Positions 39,078 through 50,800 of a DNA stretch of 64,000 nt are shown here, piece by piece (within the stretch, counting starts at the first letter, position 1; each line of letters begins with the position of its first letter). A program made the position numbers and the translations under genes. A model generated the notes under the pieces. It ran no database searches. It had not been told where the DNA came from and saw only the letters and a program-made list of their open reading frames with translations. The stretch is from Deuterostichococcus epilithicus (taxonomy: Eukaryota > Chlorophyta > Trebouxiophyceae > Prasiolales > Stichococcaceae): the NCBI GenBank assembly GCA_033439295.1, contig JAVTLE010000013.1, positions 1,240,001-1,304,000 on the forward strand. Reading direction: 5' to 3'.

Positions 39078-39082
39078 TGTAA
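39078..39082 (+). promoter_or_regulatory. Polyadenylation signal TGTAA of RPS3
   Basis: The pentamer TGTAA, the canonical chlorophyte poly(A) signal, lies 137 bases after the RPS3 stop codon and is the first such motif downstream. Confidence 0.55.
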
Positions 39083-39379
39083 CAACGAGCGAAATCAACG
39101 ATTTCCAAGTAGGTATATGCAACTCAGCACCAAGGCCTGCTACCGTGCTGTCTACAGTCGCTGTTCTCTTCAGCGTGTTGGTTGAAGCTGTGTCAGGCCT
39201 ATGATCCATATTGCAAACTGCACATCCACATTGCGTTGTCCGCCGCTGCACCGCGAGTGACCATCTACATGCGTGTGGACCTTGCACCTGCAACCGCCAT
39301 ATCGTCTGTTAGCATCGAGTTGTCCTGCAGCTAGAAATGAGACCAGCAGCTGTCATCATGTAGACGGCACCGTATCACA
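39083..39379. other. Convergent spacer between RPS3 and the TSP1/EGF protein gene
   Basis: This short non-coding gap holds the 3' untranslated region of the minus-strand gene and the end of the RPS3 transcript. No coding exon or RNA gene is apparent. Confidence 0.45.
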
Positions 39380-42300
39380 TCACCGCTGTAGCGCACCAAA
39401 GTGCTGTTCAATCGCGGCCAGAACAGCTTCCTTGTCGGTCTTGATTCTGATGCCAGGCACATTCTGCCGACCCCTGGACTTGCGCCGCTGCCGCTTTGCA
39501 GCCCTGCCCGCCTGCATGTAGACAACACACTCTAAGCTCGGCTGTCGCCAGCCCAGTTCGCATCCCTTCATGCTGAGCATCCGCACTGAATGGGTCAACA
39601 TGCATTGACCCCGCGCCCATGGGTTCGCAAGTTGATGACTTCAAGCTGAAGCCGTCTGCCCTCACCTCCTGGAAGCGGCTAGACTGACGCCGCCCATTTG
39701 CATCATACAGCGACTTCGTGAAGTCTTTGCCGCCGCTGTCATCTGCAGCTGCCGCTGTCGCCCCAGCTGCTTCATGCTGCTCTGCAGCCTGCCTTGCAGA
39801 GTGCTCAGCCTCCTGTCTCTCAGCTGCGATGCTGGCGTAAGCCGACAGTTTGCGCCTGCGTGCCACCCATAAGGTTTCAGCAGCAGTGGCACGCCATGAG
39901 GAAGACTGAGCGCCACAGTGGGTCGTGCCTTCACAGTTATCACCCAGACACCACTTCATTGATTGCAAACGTATGCACCTGTTGCCCTTGTCGTCCCACA
40001 TGTCGCTGATGCGCCGCGGGTCCGACACCAAATCGTGCTCAGGCCTGGCCGCCCCCGCAACATCGTCTGCCGTGTCCATGCCGTCTGCAGGTACGCCGAC
40101 GGCGGGGCCACCAGCAGAGACGCCGGCGGCCGGGCCGCCAGCAGAGACGCCATCGCTGGCATCGCCAGAGTCCTTCTTGAAAAGCACCTTGCGACAGCCT
40201 TCACTGTCATACATCAAGGAGCCAGTGACGGCGGTGCCGCCAAATGAGATGACGGCAGATGTGAACGGCCGGGCGTCCGGAGCCGCGTTGACGGCGGCGG
40301 CAGGCTGGCTCTTGGGCAGGGTGAAGCTGACGTCGTCCTGCGGCATCAAAACACGGAAATGTCGCCACCGGTGACACCAAAACTCTGCATCTCCGGTCCT
40401 TGCTCTGGCAGCTGCACTGCCGTGGCCCGACGCGACGACACAGTCCTGCACTGGGCACCGCAACGGACCCAGCTGGCACAGTGCATGGAGCAGTCGCAAG
40501 GCTCCAGGCAGTGCCTCACCACCAGCATACCTCAGGTGCGTGCCCCTCGAGCATCGGGTTCTTGGTGATGAGCTGGCCCTCCGAGCCGACCCCAGAGCCC
40601 TTGCACAGGGCCTTGTGCTGCTGCAGCTGCGTCGCGCCGCCGGCGTGCTGGTCGCCGGGGTACCCACTGCCCGCCTTGGCCCAGTAGTCCGCCTCGGCCG
40701 CAATCAACTGCTTCTCCTGCAGCGATGGTAGGCATTGCCGCAAGTTTTCAGAAGCCGTGATGCTGTGATAATCTCCAATGTGGATGCACTGGCAGATGTG
40801 GGTCCAGATGCAGTGGAGGGAAGCACAGGTGCCGATGCATGTGCATTCAGCGTAGGCGTCATCGAAAGCAGGCGCAGGCGCAGGCATGTCCCATGCCCGC
40901 ACCATGCCAACATTGCCGTCGCAGCCGAGCTCAGGGTCTTCTCCCCACGACAGCTGGTGCGCCAGTGCCGCCCGGCGGCGAAGGCACAGCACAGCCAGCA
41001 GGACAGCGGCGGCAACGCTGAGTACGCCAAAGAGGCATCTGGCGACGATATTGAGGGTCGCCAGCACCTGTGCCTGCACAGATCAGTGCAGAGTGAATAT
41101 CGTAGAGGGAGGCCCTGACTTGTCCTGGATCCGAAAGCATTTGAGATGACTCCCAGCCACATAGACGCGAGCCTTGTCATACAGTCGCCACACATGCAGA
41201 CGTGCGCACAACTGCATACATGGCCAGAGGGCTGCAAAGCGCATTCTGTTGGCACCTGCGTGCTGTTCCTGGCGTCCAGCCGAGCCTGCGCGGCAAAGCT
41301 GTCCGGCGTGCGCTGGCACACGCCCGCGCGGTGGCGGTAGCCGTCGGCGCACGCCTCGCAGCTGGCTCCGGAATGCCCCGTGTAACAGATGCAGGCGCCG
41401 GCTGCGCCGACCGGCACGCCCCTGCCGCTGCAGGAGCGGCCGCTTGCCGAGGCGGGCAGCGGCAGCAGCGCCAGGCTGCAGTCGCCCCCGCCGCCTGCAA
41501 CTGGAAATTGACACCTTCTGAAACTCTGAATTGGTGAACCCTGAAAAGGTGTCATGCATCTTGTGTGCTGCTCCTTCTGTGGCATAGCACAGTATCAACC
41601 TCGCTGCAGGACTACGTCTGGGGATTGCCTCCGGCGAATGGCCTGGCTGATGCAGCTTTTGAGGTGAGCGCGGCTGCAAGACGCACCTGAAGTCGCGCCT
41701 TCGAGTTCGCCAACCTCGCAGACGCCGTTGCCGCTCTGGCCAGTCTTCATGACGGCAGACAGCGACACGTTGCTGATGCCGCCGCCAGCAGAATCAGGTT
41801 CGGCAGCGTCAAACAGCTGCAGCAGTTTGCCATACGAAAGGGCGCCATAAGGCGGGACGACGGTCACAGTTGCCTCTACCCAGCGGTCGCCCGAGAGGAA
41901 TTCGGTTCTGGTCGCTGATGTTGCCTGCAGATCAGCTACTGCGTGTCAGGCCATGCATCGACTCTGTGCAGAGTTTGTTGATCCGGAGCTCGACGAGTTT
42001 ACGCAGAAGGACTCAAACACTGGCCAATTTCAGCTGACAGGTAGCCGGACCTGAGCGGCCGCTGGCGGAGCGATGGCAGCGGGGCCCGAGGCAAGCGTCG
42101 TCTGAGCCGCAGGCAGGCCCAGCACGGCGGCAGCCTGCTGGCGGAATCCTTGATTCAGCGCCGCATTCGTGCGACCGCCTGCACAGGACAGCATTGATGC
42201 TGCATCAGAGCGAGCCACAGTACCTTGGCTCCAGGCCTACCCGATAAGCTTGAATCTCGTCCGGCACTGCCTGACAGCTGGCACAAGCGAGCAGCAGGAT

Positions 42301-45300
42301 GGAAATCATGGCGCACCTAGGGCCCGCTGCGAGGCAGCGCTCACGGCGGCAGTCAGCGTGAGCTGCAGCAGCCCGCTGGAGGAGTTGCCGCCGCAGACGC
42401 CAAAGTCGTCTACACCCGCCGCTGCAGCACAGCAGCGCCCGCCTGCACCACCATACATGTGCGCCGTACATCAGAAGCCCTGTCATCGCCTGGTTGATAT
42501 GGGCCATGATGTCGCCAGCCTGACTGTAGCGTATGAACCTGCAGCCACAGGCGAAGGTTGCAGCCTGTTTCAGGGTTTACTTCCAATCTTCAATGGTTTG
42601 GACGGAACCAGAACGTTAAGGTTCGGGTCCCCGAACCTGCATCGAGAGAGCCGGAGCAGCAGGCGCCCATAATATCGACGGCGGCGCCGGTGCCGCCGCA
42701 GATGCCGCATGCATCTAGGCGACCGCTGCAGCAGGCGCCATCGCGGTCGAGCGTCACCGCCTGGCCAACCGCCGCGGCGCAGCAGGCGCCTGCCTCGCTT
42801 ACCACCCCTGCAGCAGGAAGGACCCGAAATTAGACACAGGACAGCCGTGCACATGAAGCAACACATTGTGTGGTGAGATTGGCGCATGCTGGAACCCTCT
42901 AGCAAATCACCACTGCTTGTGTATAGCCTCACCTGATTTGCAGCAGCTGCCGGTGGCATTGACTGCGCCAGCAGGGCAGCAGTACGAGAAGGCGCCAAAC
43001 ATCTGCTCTGCCCCGGTGCAGGGTCCTGAAAACACCGAGCAGCTGGGGCCTGCGTGTAGTCAGAAGGTTGACAGCCTATCATCTGGCCAGCCAATTTGGA
43101 TCTCTTTGTCAAGTGCGGCCCTGTAGCGCTGCTCCAGAAGAAAAGCAGCATGGACTCCATGCCATGGAGGAGGTACTTGCCGCCGACATGATGTGACGCT
43201 CATGATGCTTGTGTTGACAATTTCACAAGTCGGCTCATCACGAGCAACTTGCTTGTGATCTCGAAACGATGACGCTGAGACGCACCGGAGTAGCCGGGCT
43301 CGCAGGCACAGGTGCGGGTGTCTCGCTCGCAGGTGCCGTGTTTGTTGCAGTCTGCATCGCTGGCGCAGCTGAAGACGTCGCACAGGCGGCTGGTCTGCGG
43401 CGTGTACCCCAGAGCATGGGCGCACACCTGCAGTGGCCAGACACGAGCTTTTGATTTGGAAGGCTTCAGAGGCGCGGCACAATGTAGACCATGAGGGCCG
43501 CAGAGCAGTCCTGCTGTCGCGCAATGCTGACATGATGGATCCGCGCAAGGCTTGACTGCAGCCTGCTGGCTGCTGCTGGCAGATTGTACATTGAGCACAT
43601 GTGGTTGCTGAGCCAGCTCGCCTGGTGCTTGGCGTGGCCGCCGCCGCTCTTGACGCAGGTCGTCACCCTCGTGGACACCCCACTGCGGCAGCCGCCCCAG
43701 TCGCCAGCGTGCCAGAACACAGCGTCGTCCGCCGCCGTGCAGCTGCCGGTGCAGCTTCGGGACTGCGGCACCGCCGCAGCGGCGTCGCAGCGCTCGTCGA
43801 ACGCGTCCACTGCCACGCCATCCACGAAGCAGGCAGCCACACGCTCCTGCCAAAGCATCAGACAGGGTTCTGCAGGGTTTAGGCAGCTCAGTGCAGTCTG
43901 CCAGCTGACAGGCAGACTGCGCCAAAGCACAGGAAAGAAAGAGAGGCAGGCAACAGCTGGCACCGTCGATCCCAGGACTGGGTGCCGGCTGGGTGAGCTT
44001 CTGTGATGCCACGTGGACGAGGTCGAACCCGGGTTTTACCTGGGTTCCGGGTGCGCCGCATGCGGCGGCAGAGCAGGCGCTCCAGGGCGCCGGTTGCCAG
44101 TACACCCTGGGGCACGGCGCTGCAGCACCCGCAACACGAACGGTCATTGGCAGTGCGCAGGAAGAGGGTCGTGCTTTGGAGCTGATCCATTGTGTTAGGT
44201 GCCGTCCAGTGGCATCAAGCAGAGGCAAGCGGCTGTGGGTGACAATGCAGGCAAGTTACCATGCCACGGTGATGAATCATATGAAATATGGCCCTGGGTC
44301 GCACTGAGGGTGTTGTGACGGGAAGGATTCCAGCAAGAGGCACTCAGATATGTACAGGACTGCACCCTGCAGCGCAGAGTAGGTGGACGTCGTGACATGG
44401 CAGGCATTGAGCGGCAGCGGCACGCTGGTCATGTTGTCGACACAGAGGAGGGGGCGCTCCACGAAGCCTGCAGATGATTTTTCCATAGGTGAGCAATATG
44501 GTCAGATTGATCAGCAGACTTGTGGGAACAATTCGTTCGACCAATGATCAGAACACATGATATATCATGAGGGTGCAGTCATTACGAGGGTGCAGTCAGG
44601 CGTAATTCGCTATCGTGTGCTTCATGAGGAGCTGCATGATGAGCCGCGGTGCTAACCTGTGCCGCACTCTCTGCTGCACCCCGCCGACGCGCCGAAGACG
44701 AGGTGCGCCTTGTCGGCGCCGCCGCCATCCAGCACGAAGGCGCCCTCAGAACCGGCCGCCATCGAGGCAGCAAATGTGAGTGCTGTGACGGTTGGCGCGG
44801 GAGCTGCGCCGCTGCCGCCCTGGCCGCCGCCATACGCGCCGTTTCTGCCAATCGCAATGCCATAGGTGCCGTATGCGCCCGGCCGCTGGGCGGCGGCGCC
44901 GTAGGGCTGGAAGGTACCAGGCGCAAGAGGGCTATCACTGTACATTGCCGCCCCAACACGGCCGCTGGCCGCGCCATAGTCGCCGGCGGCCCACGACCTG
45001 GCCAGCCGCTGGCTGCTGAGCGGTATGTGCGGCGCCTGCTGAGGCGGGGGCGGCTTTGGCGGCTTGCCGCCAGATGGGCGCTGAGTTCGCGGGCGCGCCC
45101 GCCGCGGGGCTGCTGCAGCTTGTTCGGAAACAGCCGCTTGATTGACGTTCCCTCCCTGACTGGGTGGAGAAGCAGGCAGCGGCATTGACGGCGCCAGCGG
45201 CGTCAGTGGCGCCCGCTGCCCTGCTGCCGGCTCATCAGCAGCTGAGGCCGCTGCGGCGTCTGGGCCTGCATCGGAGTGCAGGGCCGCTGCGCCGACACAA

Positions 45301-47327
45301 GCCAGCCATGCCGGATCCAGACACTCCGTCGCGCAGGCGCCGCCCCTGACGGCCTGGTAGGTGCTAGCACTCAGAGCCACACCAGCCACGATGCATGGCG
45401 CTGCCTCGTCGTCGACACCGCAGTCGCTGCCACCGTCGTCGCCCATGATGTCCAGGAACAACTCTTTGGAGATCTACAGGCCATGAGCGAACACTCTGTG
45501 TGGAAGCAATGTGTGCAATTGCAATGACAGACTTCGGATTGGCAGTGTAGCTCAATGCTGCTGCAGCCACACCAGTGGGCTCAGAGAGAGAGTGTGAGTT
45601 CTTTCCCTTGACACGCTTGCATCTTTGGGTTTAGGGTTTAGGGTTTCAGCGAAAGCATCGCATCAGGATCAAAGCTGAACGAACCTGCATCTGGCCGCAG
45701 ATGTGCGCAGTTGCGCCGCAGGGTGGGCACGGCGGAGGTGGCGCCGGCTGCGGTGGTGGTGGTGGCAGAGGCGGCGGGGGCGGCTGCGGAAGGCCGCAGT
45801 GGCTGTCGGAGCTGCACACCTGCAGGACGTCACCGCAATTCTTGGGGTTCGTCCAGGGGTGATTAGGTGGCTCCACTGGCACATGCTATCAAGCATGGCG
45901 AAGTCGTCACTTAGCCTGGCTTGTGGTGCATGTCTCGGACCTGCTGCTCGCAGCCTGCGCTGCTCGTTGCGGCCGTGTAGGCTGCGGCCGAGACGGGCAG
46001 GCCGTCGCAGAAGATGATGCCACCGCCGCCGCCATCGTGGCACTGAACAGCTGGGCCGCGCAGCACACCGTACAGCTGCTGCGAAATGTAGAACTCCTCG
46101 CCAGATGCTGCCGAGCAAGCCCAGCGCATACGCTGACCAGCTGCGCTGCTGGCAGCTGGTGCAATCTGCTGCTGCTGAGGCGGCGCAACATCGACCTCTG
46201 GTGGGCTGTCGGCGGGAGCGTCTGTTAGCGCCGTTGCAGCGGGCGCATCCATGTTGTTGGGCGGTGAAGCCGGCACCTCTTCCGGCGGAATGGAGATGAA
46301 AGCGTCTATCGGCGCCTCCATGGTGGGTGCATCCATGCTGGGCAGTGCCGGCGGCGGCTCTTCGAGCGCTGTGGTGCTGAGCACTGCTATCGGCGCGTCC
46401 AATGCCGCTGGTGCATTTGTGCCTGGCTCACTAGGCGAGGTTGACAACCGCGGCAGCATTGGCATCATGGAACTGCCAGGAGACAGCGCAGATTCTGTGG
46501 CTGCCGCCTCCACCACCGGCATGTATGCTGGGGAATCTGCTTGCGGAGGCGGGCTCGTGCCCGCCGCCATGCCAGCCCACCAGTAGGAGCCGCCGGCCGC
46601 AGGCTGCCCCGGAGTGCCGCCGCTGAAAGCTCGTGGCGAGCTGGCTACGGCGGCAGGCGGCGACATGATGCTATTTGGCGGTAGCTGCGGCGGATTCACC
46701 AGCCGCCCAAAGGCTACTGCAGGTGGCGCAGCAGGCATGACCACGTTCGCAGCTAGCCTTGTCATGCTCGTGCTGCCGCCTGTCGAGGTTGCTGCCTGCA
46801 CGGCAGCACGAAACAAAGTCAGGGACCAACATATGCCGCTAAGTCGGAGAAGAACGTGCGGCATTGCGACACACATGATAGATGCAACATACAGTAGATC
46901 TGGTCCGGCCCACCTCGATGCGGGTGCACAGGTTGAACTGGACGTCCAGCACCAGCTTGGGGCTGGCCAGCACAGCATCTCCACAGCGCAGCTTGCCCGG
47001 AAAGCCGACAGCTGCGACGCATGGCTGGGCCATGATCGCAGCCCGCGTCGCTTCCGTGATGTTGCTGCCGCTGGGACACGCCCACGCCGGGCGGCTGCTG
47101 GCGATTTGCGCAGATGGTAAAGGGGCTGCGAGCCGCAGGACCCGGCGCGGCTGCTCCCGCTTCGCGTCGCCAGGACCTTCTGAAATGTATCTTGGATCAT
47201 GTCGCTGCGCGCCATCTGGCTGCAAGCCGTGTGCTGACGCTGCGGCCGCTGCCGCGTCGCATAACGCGCAGGCCAGAAGCAGGACCGTCACCAGCACCTT
47301 CAATACCGCACCGCTTATGCGCCTCAT
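39380..47327 (-). CDS. Modular type I membrane protein with TSP1-like, EGF-like and DxCGxCGG modules
   Basis: The ATG at 47327 starts a signal peptide (MRRISGAVLKVLVTVLLLAC). Following minus-strand exons give Cys-containing and Ala/Pro-rich ectodomain segments, a proline run (PPPPPLPPPPPQP, ~45770) like algal hydroxyproline-rich wall proteins, and three thrombospondin type-1-like units: CSRECGTG/FVERPLLCVD (~44680 and ~44460), WQPAPWSACSAAACG (~44095) and WHAGDWGGCRSGVSTRVTTC (~43710). Next come an EGF-like loop (CNKHGTCERDTRTCACEPGYSG, ~43350-43285), CC-S-G-x-x-D-x-CG-x-CGG units (~42790-42640 and ~42440-42360), a second EGF-like unit (CICYTGHSGASCEACADGY, ~41395) and one transmembrane helix (CLFGVLSVAAAVLLAVLCLRRR, ~41040-40975). 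The cytosolic tail has phosphorylatable basic sequence and ends VLAAIEQHFGALQR at 39380. Inference: a cell-surface adhesion or sensing protein. I do not recognise a one-to-one family. Exon joins in the ectodomain are approximate. Confidence 0.72.
42619..42638. repeat. Perfect hairpin over a 5' splice site
   Basis: AGGTTCGGG and CCCGAACCT pair perfectly around two bases (TC). On the minus strand the exon encoding CCSGSLDA appears to end at 42637, so its GT donor (42636-42635) lies in the stem. The next exon joins in frame to give GGRCCAAAAGVDDFGVCGG. Confidence 0.6.
45629..45648. repeat. Short telomere-type repeat (TTTAGGG) in an intron
   Basis: GGGTTTAGGGTTTAGGGTTT is nearly three units of the plant and Chlorella telomere repeat. 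It lies in an intron of the TSP1/EGF protein gene. Single GGGTTTAGG-type copies also occur at ~43869-43877 and ~62877-62886. Confidence 0.8.
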
Positions 47328-47861
47328 GTTCTGTTCTAATCTGATGCTTTGGATACATCCGGATCCGGGCACCCCTTCCTTGGTCGAGTCGTATGCGCTG
47401 CGTTGCCGCTGTCCGAATCAATCGCGCATCATTGCCTTTTGAACCTCCGCCACGAACGTCACATGGTCGTGTCTGATCTGAACAGCAGGTGAATCGGCTG
47501 AGTCCGCGGTGCGTTGGCTGCACGGCCAGTCGTGAGCGTTGAAGCGCTAACGCCAGAGTCAAGAGATCGTCGTTGACTCATCCGAGGTTTGGCTGACGTG
47601 TTCGCAGGGTGCACACCTGGTGCAACTCATGAGCGGTGCTGCATTACATGCACGGCTTGACTGCTGAATGCAGGCATCAGGTTTTAGACATCAGCAGGCC
47701 GCTATTGATGCTGCGGCGACTTTGAAGACACTTTCTGCATGACGGGCGATACCCCGCGCTCTCCTGCAAACCAAACCAAACCAATCCAATCCCAGTCTAT
47801 GGTCCATCCATATCCGATCCGTGGCACCCCAATCGCGCGCCAGACTTCGGGGCCGCCGGCA
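47328..47861. other. Spacer upstream of the TSP1/EGF protein gene
   Basis: The 534 bases between two minus-strand genes show no coding exon. TTACA at 47644-47648 is a TGTAA poly(A) signal on the minus strand, 214 bases past the stop of the upstream gene, leaving about 315 bases as promoter and leader for the TSP1/EGF gene. A CCAAACCAAACCAATCCAAT run lies at ~47769-47788. Confidence 0.5.
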
Positions 47862-50800
47862 CTAGAACGGCTCGGGCGGCGAGCTGAGGCTGCGGTACAC
47901 GGTGACCAGGTCGATGTCGTTGGTCAGGCTGATGGGTGGCACCTCGCCGTCATCGCCCGCGCCGCCCAGGTGCAGGAACAGCTGCAGCGCAGTGGACATG
48001 GCGCAAGCGTCAGCTACGTTAAGGTTGTCGTGAGGGTGCAGCAGCGTGTAAGGCACATGCACGGTGTGTTTTCAGAGTGAAGCTGCACGAAACCTGCTAC
48101 TCCCCCTCCGCTTCCATGGCAAGCTCGCCGGCAGTCGCGCCCCCAGGATGCATCACGTGGCGCCCCTTTGGTGCGAACACGCCCCGCACGGCGGCTGTCA
48201 TCAGCACCAGTGTCTTCCACGAGACGTCTCCACCAGGCGCCTGAGACGATCAACCGTCTCTGGACAGCGGCCGGCTTCAGGGAGCCAGCTGGCGCAATGC
48301 ATCACTATTTTGTCCTCACACACCTGCGCCAGGCCGGGCAGGTTGGGATTGTCCTCCACACGGCCGGCCGCGGACATCGCCAGCGACAGATCCAGCGCGT
48401 CCCGCACCGTGTACCGGTACACGCCCTCGAACAGGGCGTCCACCGCCGCCAGCCGCTGGGTCTCAAGTGGCTGCATGGGTAGCAGGTGTTGGGGTTCACA
48501 ATTAGGTTAAGAAGAATGAGTTTCGGAGCAAGCTCACACCCTCGAACCGCACGTCCATCGCCGCCAGCTGCCCTGTTTCCTTAGATGTTCGCGCGCATGT
48601 GAGCAAGGACTCACATCCCAAAAAGGAGGTCGCCACGGAGCTGCTGAGCAACACCACTGTAGGCTAGCGTCAAGAGCTGACAGGTGGGTAGACTGCCCTC
48701 CCACACAGGGGCTGCAACAGGCAGAGCGGCTGGGCCATGGCAAGGCCAGGTCCACACCCGCAGGGTGATGAGCACGGTGCGGACGAGCGTGTGCAGCACC
48801 CTGATCATGCGCCCCGGGTTGATCGCCGACTGGAAGCCCAGCGCCTGCGGTTCGAAGCAGGAGGGCACTACACTGGGGTCAGATGATTATGGGGCGCCTT
48901 GCTGAGCAGGGCAGTGCAGGGCAGCGGAGAGGAGTCGCAAGCAGCGAGGTCAGGCAGGTGAAGAGAGAAACAAGCACACCTGCAGGTCGGCACTGATGTT
49001 GCTGACGTCACTGGACTCCAGGCACACCAGGTACTGCCCCTTGCTGCCGTCCTCTGCGCTCGACACAGGGTGCAGGGAGTCAGAGTCGAGCCATGCGAGC
49101 AGGGCCCAGGCTTCCTGTCACGGTGAAGCACACGTGGAAGCACGGTGGCTGCAAGACTGCAGCAGGTGGGATGCAGCAGGTAGGCTGCATGCAAACTCTG
49201 ACAGCACCCGAAAACACGGGCACGAAGTTGAGGGCGGCAACATCGCCAATGCAGGCCAGCAGGCCGGCGGTGACGCCCACGAAGCTGTCGCCGAGCGCCG
49301 CGGGGTCCATGCCCCGCAGCATCTCCGCCAGCCGCGTCTCGTTCAGCCGCACCCGCACCCGCATCCGGTTCACGATCATCTGCGGCGGCAGCGGCAGACG
49401 GTTGCGGCAGGCGCAAGGCCAAGCAGATTGGGGAGGAACCGCGAGTCTTTCGACCGACATCAGTCAGCAACCATGCGGGGACAGGCACAGGGATGCGCAA
49501 TGCGGGACTTGACGCAGGCTGCGTCACATGCAAGGCGAGACCACGAGTGCGCCATTGACACAAGGAAGCGATGCCCTGTAAGCACGGGCCAGGAATGGAC
49601 AGCAGCGGCACCAGCGAGTCCAGTCACAGCAGGAGTTTCAGGGGCTCCGGATCACCTTGCCGATGCGCTGCCGCGGCGGCTCGGGCGCCTCCTCGCCGTC
49701 GGCGCCGGGCGCGGCGACGCCAGGGGCGCCAGATGCCGCCGCCGCCTGGGCGTCCCCACCTGCGGTGTCACGCCCAAAGTGGGAGTGCAGGTCCTGCAGC
49801 GCCTCCAGCACCGACTTTTCCGCTGCCGGTTCTCCCTCCTCAGGCGCGGCGTCGCCACCTGCAGGCATCAGGGTCTAGGGTCAGACAGGCGGGTGCAGCG
49901 CAGGAGCAACGGTGCCCTGCACTGCGGCCAGGAGGCCGGCATCATAACCTGCCGGGCTCCAGATATGGGAGTCAGCACGTGGACGTAGAACGCCTGTTCC
50001 GGCGGGCTCCCTCTTGCTGCCTGCCGCAGGCGACTCAGGCTGTGTCAGTGCAGTGTGAGTTATTCCTTCCACAGCCCCTTCACGCTAATGAACCTTGGTC
50101 GCTGCCGGCTGCTTGCCAGTCCAATGGACGGCAAGGCCCTCCTGCAGCACGAGGGCAATTGACTGCCAGAAGGAGAGAACGACTGTGGTTGCAACGAGCA
50201 CCTGAGACGAGGCTGTTGAGGTGAGGTGCGTAGTGCGGCGGCAGCGGCATGGACAGCACCTCTCGCACGCGGTCCAGGAATGCACGGATGGGTCCTTTCG
50301 GGTTGGGCAGTGGGATGTGGAAGCTGAAGGCGCCGTCGCCCTCCACGATCGGCGTCGGCACCTGTTGCAACGAGCGAGTGCTGAATGACACTTGCATATT
50401 TCCGATGCGACTTCCAGCAAAGCAGGCTGGTCATCAGCCGCAGGCCGGCTTGGACACAGGCTTTGGTGATGGCGTGGGCTTTTGCACTGGTCTGGTCATC
50501 TCCCCCGCTTCATGGTGCTGGCCAGGACACCAACAACAGGCCCCTCCAAGAAACCACTTCAGCACCCAGAGGTCCGCTTGGACCAGATTGATAGAGGTCC
50601 TTGCCCCTGATCCGCAGGTGCATGATGTTTCAGTCCGGCCACCTGCAGGCGCAGCTGCAGCGGCCCCTCGTAGGTGACCTCCTCCGCGCCGATGGAGAAG
50701 CGCTCTGCGTCGGCGCCGCCCACGGCGGTGCACGACAGCTTCTTGAAGCGGCTCTGCGGTGCCAGGCGGAACCACCGACTTGAGCGTCATGTGAGAGGTG

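Noticed and set aside
45541-45600. tRNA-like start (GGCAGTGTAGCTCAATG)
   Set aside because: No anticodon stem or GGTTCGAAUCC-type T-loop follows, and it lies in an intron of a protein gene.
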